Source: Candidatus Omnitrophota bacterium (GTDB lineage Bacteria > Omnitrophota > Gorgyraeia > Aquiviventales > Aquiviventaceae). From it: DNA of 8,919 bases. The notes under the pieces were generated by a model that searched no databases, was not told where the DNA came from, and worked only from the letters and a program-made list of their open reading frames with translations. The first letter of the stretch is position 1, and each line of letters starts with the position of its first letter. The position numbers were made by a program, and so were the translations under genes. The DNA is taken from assembly GCA_020057015.1 (NCBI GenBank), contig JAGVGS010000123.1, forward strand, positions 1 through 8,919. The letters run 5' to 3'. This document shows positions 6,838-8,919 of the stretch, piece by piece.

Positions 6838-8919
6838 CGCGTCTTTCCCGGTCAGGCCTCGCCGCGCTCATGCGACGGCTGAGTGCCGGGCTGCCTGCCG
6901 GACTCCTGATCCTGGCTGCCGTGCTGCAGACCGCCAACCCGCCTGAAGTGGAACTGGCCCGCGCCCGGGTGTTTGATGCGTTTCAGCGCGCCCACCCGCG
7001 CCCGGCCATGCCGGCTCTGGTGCGCGTCGTGGATATCGACGAGGAGAGTCTGCGGCGGGTGGGGCAGTGGCCCTGGCCCCGCGTGCACATCGCGGCGCTG
7101 GTCCAGCAGCTGCAAGCCGCCGGCGCCGCGGCGATCGCCTTTGATGTGCTCTTCGCTGAGCCAGACCGCACGTCCCCGCAGCAACTGCTGTCGCTTTGGA
7201 GCGCCCCGCAGTCAGCGGCCCTGCGCGAGCTCGCCGCGACCCTGCCGGATCATGATGCGCTGCTTGCCGAAGCACTGGCCTTGGCTCCCGTGGTGTTGGG
7301 TCTGGCGTTGGTCCAGGAGCCTCACGAAGATACCGCCAGGGTCAAAGCCGGCTTCGCCTTTTCCGGCGCCTCGCCGCTGGATTTTGTGCCCTCCTGGCCA
7401 AGCCTCGTGGCCCCGCTGGACACCCTGCAGACGGCCGCAGCCGGCATCGGCCATATCAACCCCTTGCCCGACGCCGATGGCATTATCCGTCGCGTGCCGC
7501 TGCTGGTACGCCAAGGGGACACGCTGTATCCGGCTCTGGCCTTAGAGGCGCTGCGAGTCGCGCAGGGCGCCTCGACGTATGTGGTGAAAACCGCCGGCGG
7601 CAGTGGGGAGCGCAGCTTCGGGGCGCAGACCGGCCTGGTGGAAGTGCGCGTGGGGCGTTATCGCATCCCGACCGACTCAGCCGGGTGCCTGTGGATGTAT
7701 TATGCGCGCTCTCCTGCGGCTCCCGTCCTGGCGGCCTGGCGAGTGCTCGAAGGGCTGCCGGCCGGCAGCCTCCAAGGCGAGATTCTTTTTGTGGGAACCA
7801 GCGCGGCAGGCCTGAAGGATCTGCGTGCGACGCCGCTGGAGGCGGCCGCAGCCGGCGTCGATCTTCATGCGCAAGCGGCCCAACAGATCCTCACGGGGAC
7901 GTTTTTGCGACGGCCCGATTGGGCCCAGGGCGCTGAGCTGTGCTATCTCGTGGGCCTAGGGCTGGTGTTGTTCTTGCTCTTACCGAGGGTCGGGGCGCTG
8001 TGGTGCGCCGGGATTGCGGCGCTGGCGATTGCCGCGGCCGGCGGAGGGTCGTGGTGGGCCTTCGTGCGCTGGCAGCTCTTGCTCGATCCGATTCTGCCTT
8101 CGCTGGCGGCCCTGGCGATGTACTTCGCCGCGTCGCTTTTGGGCTATTTGCGCGCCGAGGCGCGGCAGCGAGAGATCCGAACGGCCTTCAGCCGGTATAT
8201 GTCGCCGGCACTCGTTGACCGCCTAGCCCGGCACCCGGAGCTGCTGCGGCTCGGGGGCGAAATGAAGCCCATGACGCTGCTGTTTGCCGATATCCGCGGC
8301 TTCACGACGATTGCCGAACAACTCGATGCCCAAGCCTTGACGCAGTTTCTCAATCGGTTCCTCACGCCGATGACCGAGCTCATCCTTGCGCGCGGCGGGG
8401 CGATCGACAAGTACATTGGCGACTGCGTGATGGCTTTCTGGAACGCGCCGCTGGATGACCCGGACCACGCGCGGCATGCGTGCGACGCAGCCTTGGCCAT
8501 GCGCGCGTATTTGGTGCGCTGGAACCGACAGCAGCAGGAGGCGTTGCGCGCGGCTGGCGCTGCGCCACCCATCCCGGTGCACATCGGCATTGGTGTGAAC
8601 ACGGGCGAATGCTGTGTAGGCAACATGGGCTCGGAGCAGCGCTTCAACTATTCCGTGCTGGGCGATCCGGTGAACCTCGCCTCGCGCCTGGAGAGCCTCT
8701 CGAAAGTCTACGGGACGGATATTTTAGTTGGGGAGCAGACGGCGTCGGCGGCCTCAGCGCTGGCGTTGTTGGAGCTGGATGTGGTGACGGTCAAAGGCAA
8801 GACGCGGCCGGTGCGCGTGTCTGCGCTGTTGGGCGATGAATTTTTGCGGCGCGCGCACGCGGCACTCTGGCCCGCGCAGGCGGCGTGGCTGGAGGCGTAC
8901 CGCGCCCGCGCGTGGGATC
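6834..8919 (+). CDS. Membrane-bound CHASE2-domain class III adenylate cyclase (3' end outside window)
   Basis: This is a sensor enzyme predicted to make cAMP from ATP in response to an extracytoplasmic signal. The frame is open from ATG 6834 to the window end (695 codons, no stop), so only a short C-terminus is missing for the usual size. Domains in order: a signal-anchor helix (about 17-33), a periplasmic CHASE2 domain (about 38-365, with VRVVDIDEESLRRVGQWPWP at about 63-82, GHINPLPDADGIIRRVP, and VGTSAAGLKDLRATPL at 320-335), three membrane helices (about 370-445), then the cyclase domain (about 480-650). Catalytic residues are visible: metal-binding Asp486 (LFADIRGFT) and Asp530 (KYIGDCVMAFW), adenine-selecting Lys526, Ser607 at the second base-recognition position (YSVLGD), and Asn614 and Arg618 (NLASRLE). 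All parts look intact, so activity is expected. The start is in ATGA with the preceding stop; GAAGGG abuts it with no spacing, so coupling probably drives initiation. ATG 6870 is a less likely alternative start. Confidence 0.95.
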   Translation, partial: MTRLSRSGLAALMRRLSAGLPAGLLILAAVLQTANPPEVELARARVFDAFQRAHPRPAMPALVRVVDIDEESLRRVGQWPWPRVHIAALVQQLQAAGAAAIAFDVLFAEPDRTSPQQLLSLWSAPQSAALRELAATLPDHDALLAEALALAPVVLGLALVQEPHEDTARVKAGFAFSGASPLDFVPSWPSLVAPLDTLQTAAAGIGHINPLPDADGIIRRVPLLVRQGDTLYPALALEALRVAQGASTYVVKTAGGSGERSFGAQTGLVEVRVGRYRIPTDSAGCLWMYYARSPAAPVLAAWRVLEGLPAGSLQGEILFVGTSAAGLKDLRATPLEAAAAGVDLHAQAAQQILTGTFLRRPDWAQGAELCYLVGLGLVLFLLLPRVGALWCAGIAALAIAAAGGGSWWAFVRWQLLLDPILPSLAALAMYFAASLLGYLRAEARQREIRTAFSRYMSPALVDRLARHPELLRLGGEMKPMTLLFADIRGFTTIAEQLDAQALTQFLNRFLTPMTELILARGGAIDKYIGDCVMAFWNAPLDDPDHARHACDAALAMRAYLVRWNRQQQEALRAAGAAPPIPVHIGIGVNTGECCVGNMGSEQRFNYSVLGDPVNLASRLESLSKVYGTDILVGEQTASAASALALLELDVVTVKGKTRPVRVSALLGDEFLRRAHAALWPAQAAWLEAYRARAWD

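Noticed and set aside
7753..7770. Perfect 18-base GC-rich palindrome inside the cyclase gene, a possible protein-binding site or hairpin.
   Set aside because: It codes for ordinary CHASE2 residues (Gly-Leu-Pro-Ala-Gly), has no T run or second copy in the window, and such palindromes arise by chance in GC-rich coding DNA.
1..8919. Mobile elements, CRISPR arrays, tRNA or rRNA genes, and long repeats.
   Set aside because: No transposase or integrase frame, spaced direct repeats, or tRNA/rRNA-like sequence was seen, and coding genes fill the window almost completely.

Overview
The window is one continuous run of nine plus-strand genes with no gap longer than 32 bases. It is a GC-rich bacterial chromosome segment (roughly two thirds GC by eye) with good Shine-Dalgarno sites, GTG and ATG starts, and many start/stop overlaps. 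The first six genes are the conserved translation cluster thrS-infC-rpmI-rplT-pheS-pheT. That gene order is too widespread to name a phylum. The short PheT, the high GC and the CHASE2 cyclase fit a Gram-negative, possibly uncultivated lineage; an Omnitrophota-like or Acidobacteria-like bacterium is a tentative guess from protein style only. ihfA, which follows pheT in many Proteobacteria, is absent here.

Region 1 (1-3212): the 3' part of threonyl-tRNA synthetase, initiation factor IF3, ribosomal proteins L35 and L20, and the alpha subunit of phenylalanyl-tRNA synthetase. Spacing is tight: 32 bases between thrS and infC, a 20-base infC/rpmI overlap, 14 bases to rplT and 12 bases to pheS. IF3 carries a low-complexity Ser/Pro/Ala tail, and the rpmI start lies inside the DNA coding for that tail.

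Region 2 (3212-5272): the beta subunit PheT, joined to pheS by TGATG. At 686 residues it lacks the EMAPII/OB-fold tRNA-binding domain normally inserted near residue 40, but it keeps the B3/4 editing domain, the B5 domain and the C-terminal anticodon-binding fold.

Region 3 (5269-8919): three genes joined to the translation operon. They encode a metallo-beta-lactamase-fold hydrolase (ATGA overlap with pheT), an unrecognised cysteine-motif protein, and a membrane-anchored CHASE2-class III adenylate cyclase (ATGA overlap with the unknown gene) that runs off the window end. The simplest reading is a second-messenger module (cyclase, possible phosphodiesterase, unknown partner) transcribed with the translation genes. 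That functional link is inference.

No promoter, convincing terminator, RNA gene, mobile element, CRISPR array or minus-strand gene can be supported. The only non-coding stretches are the short intergenic gaps.
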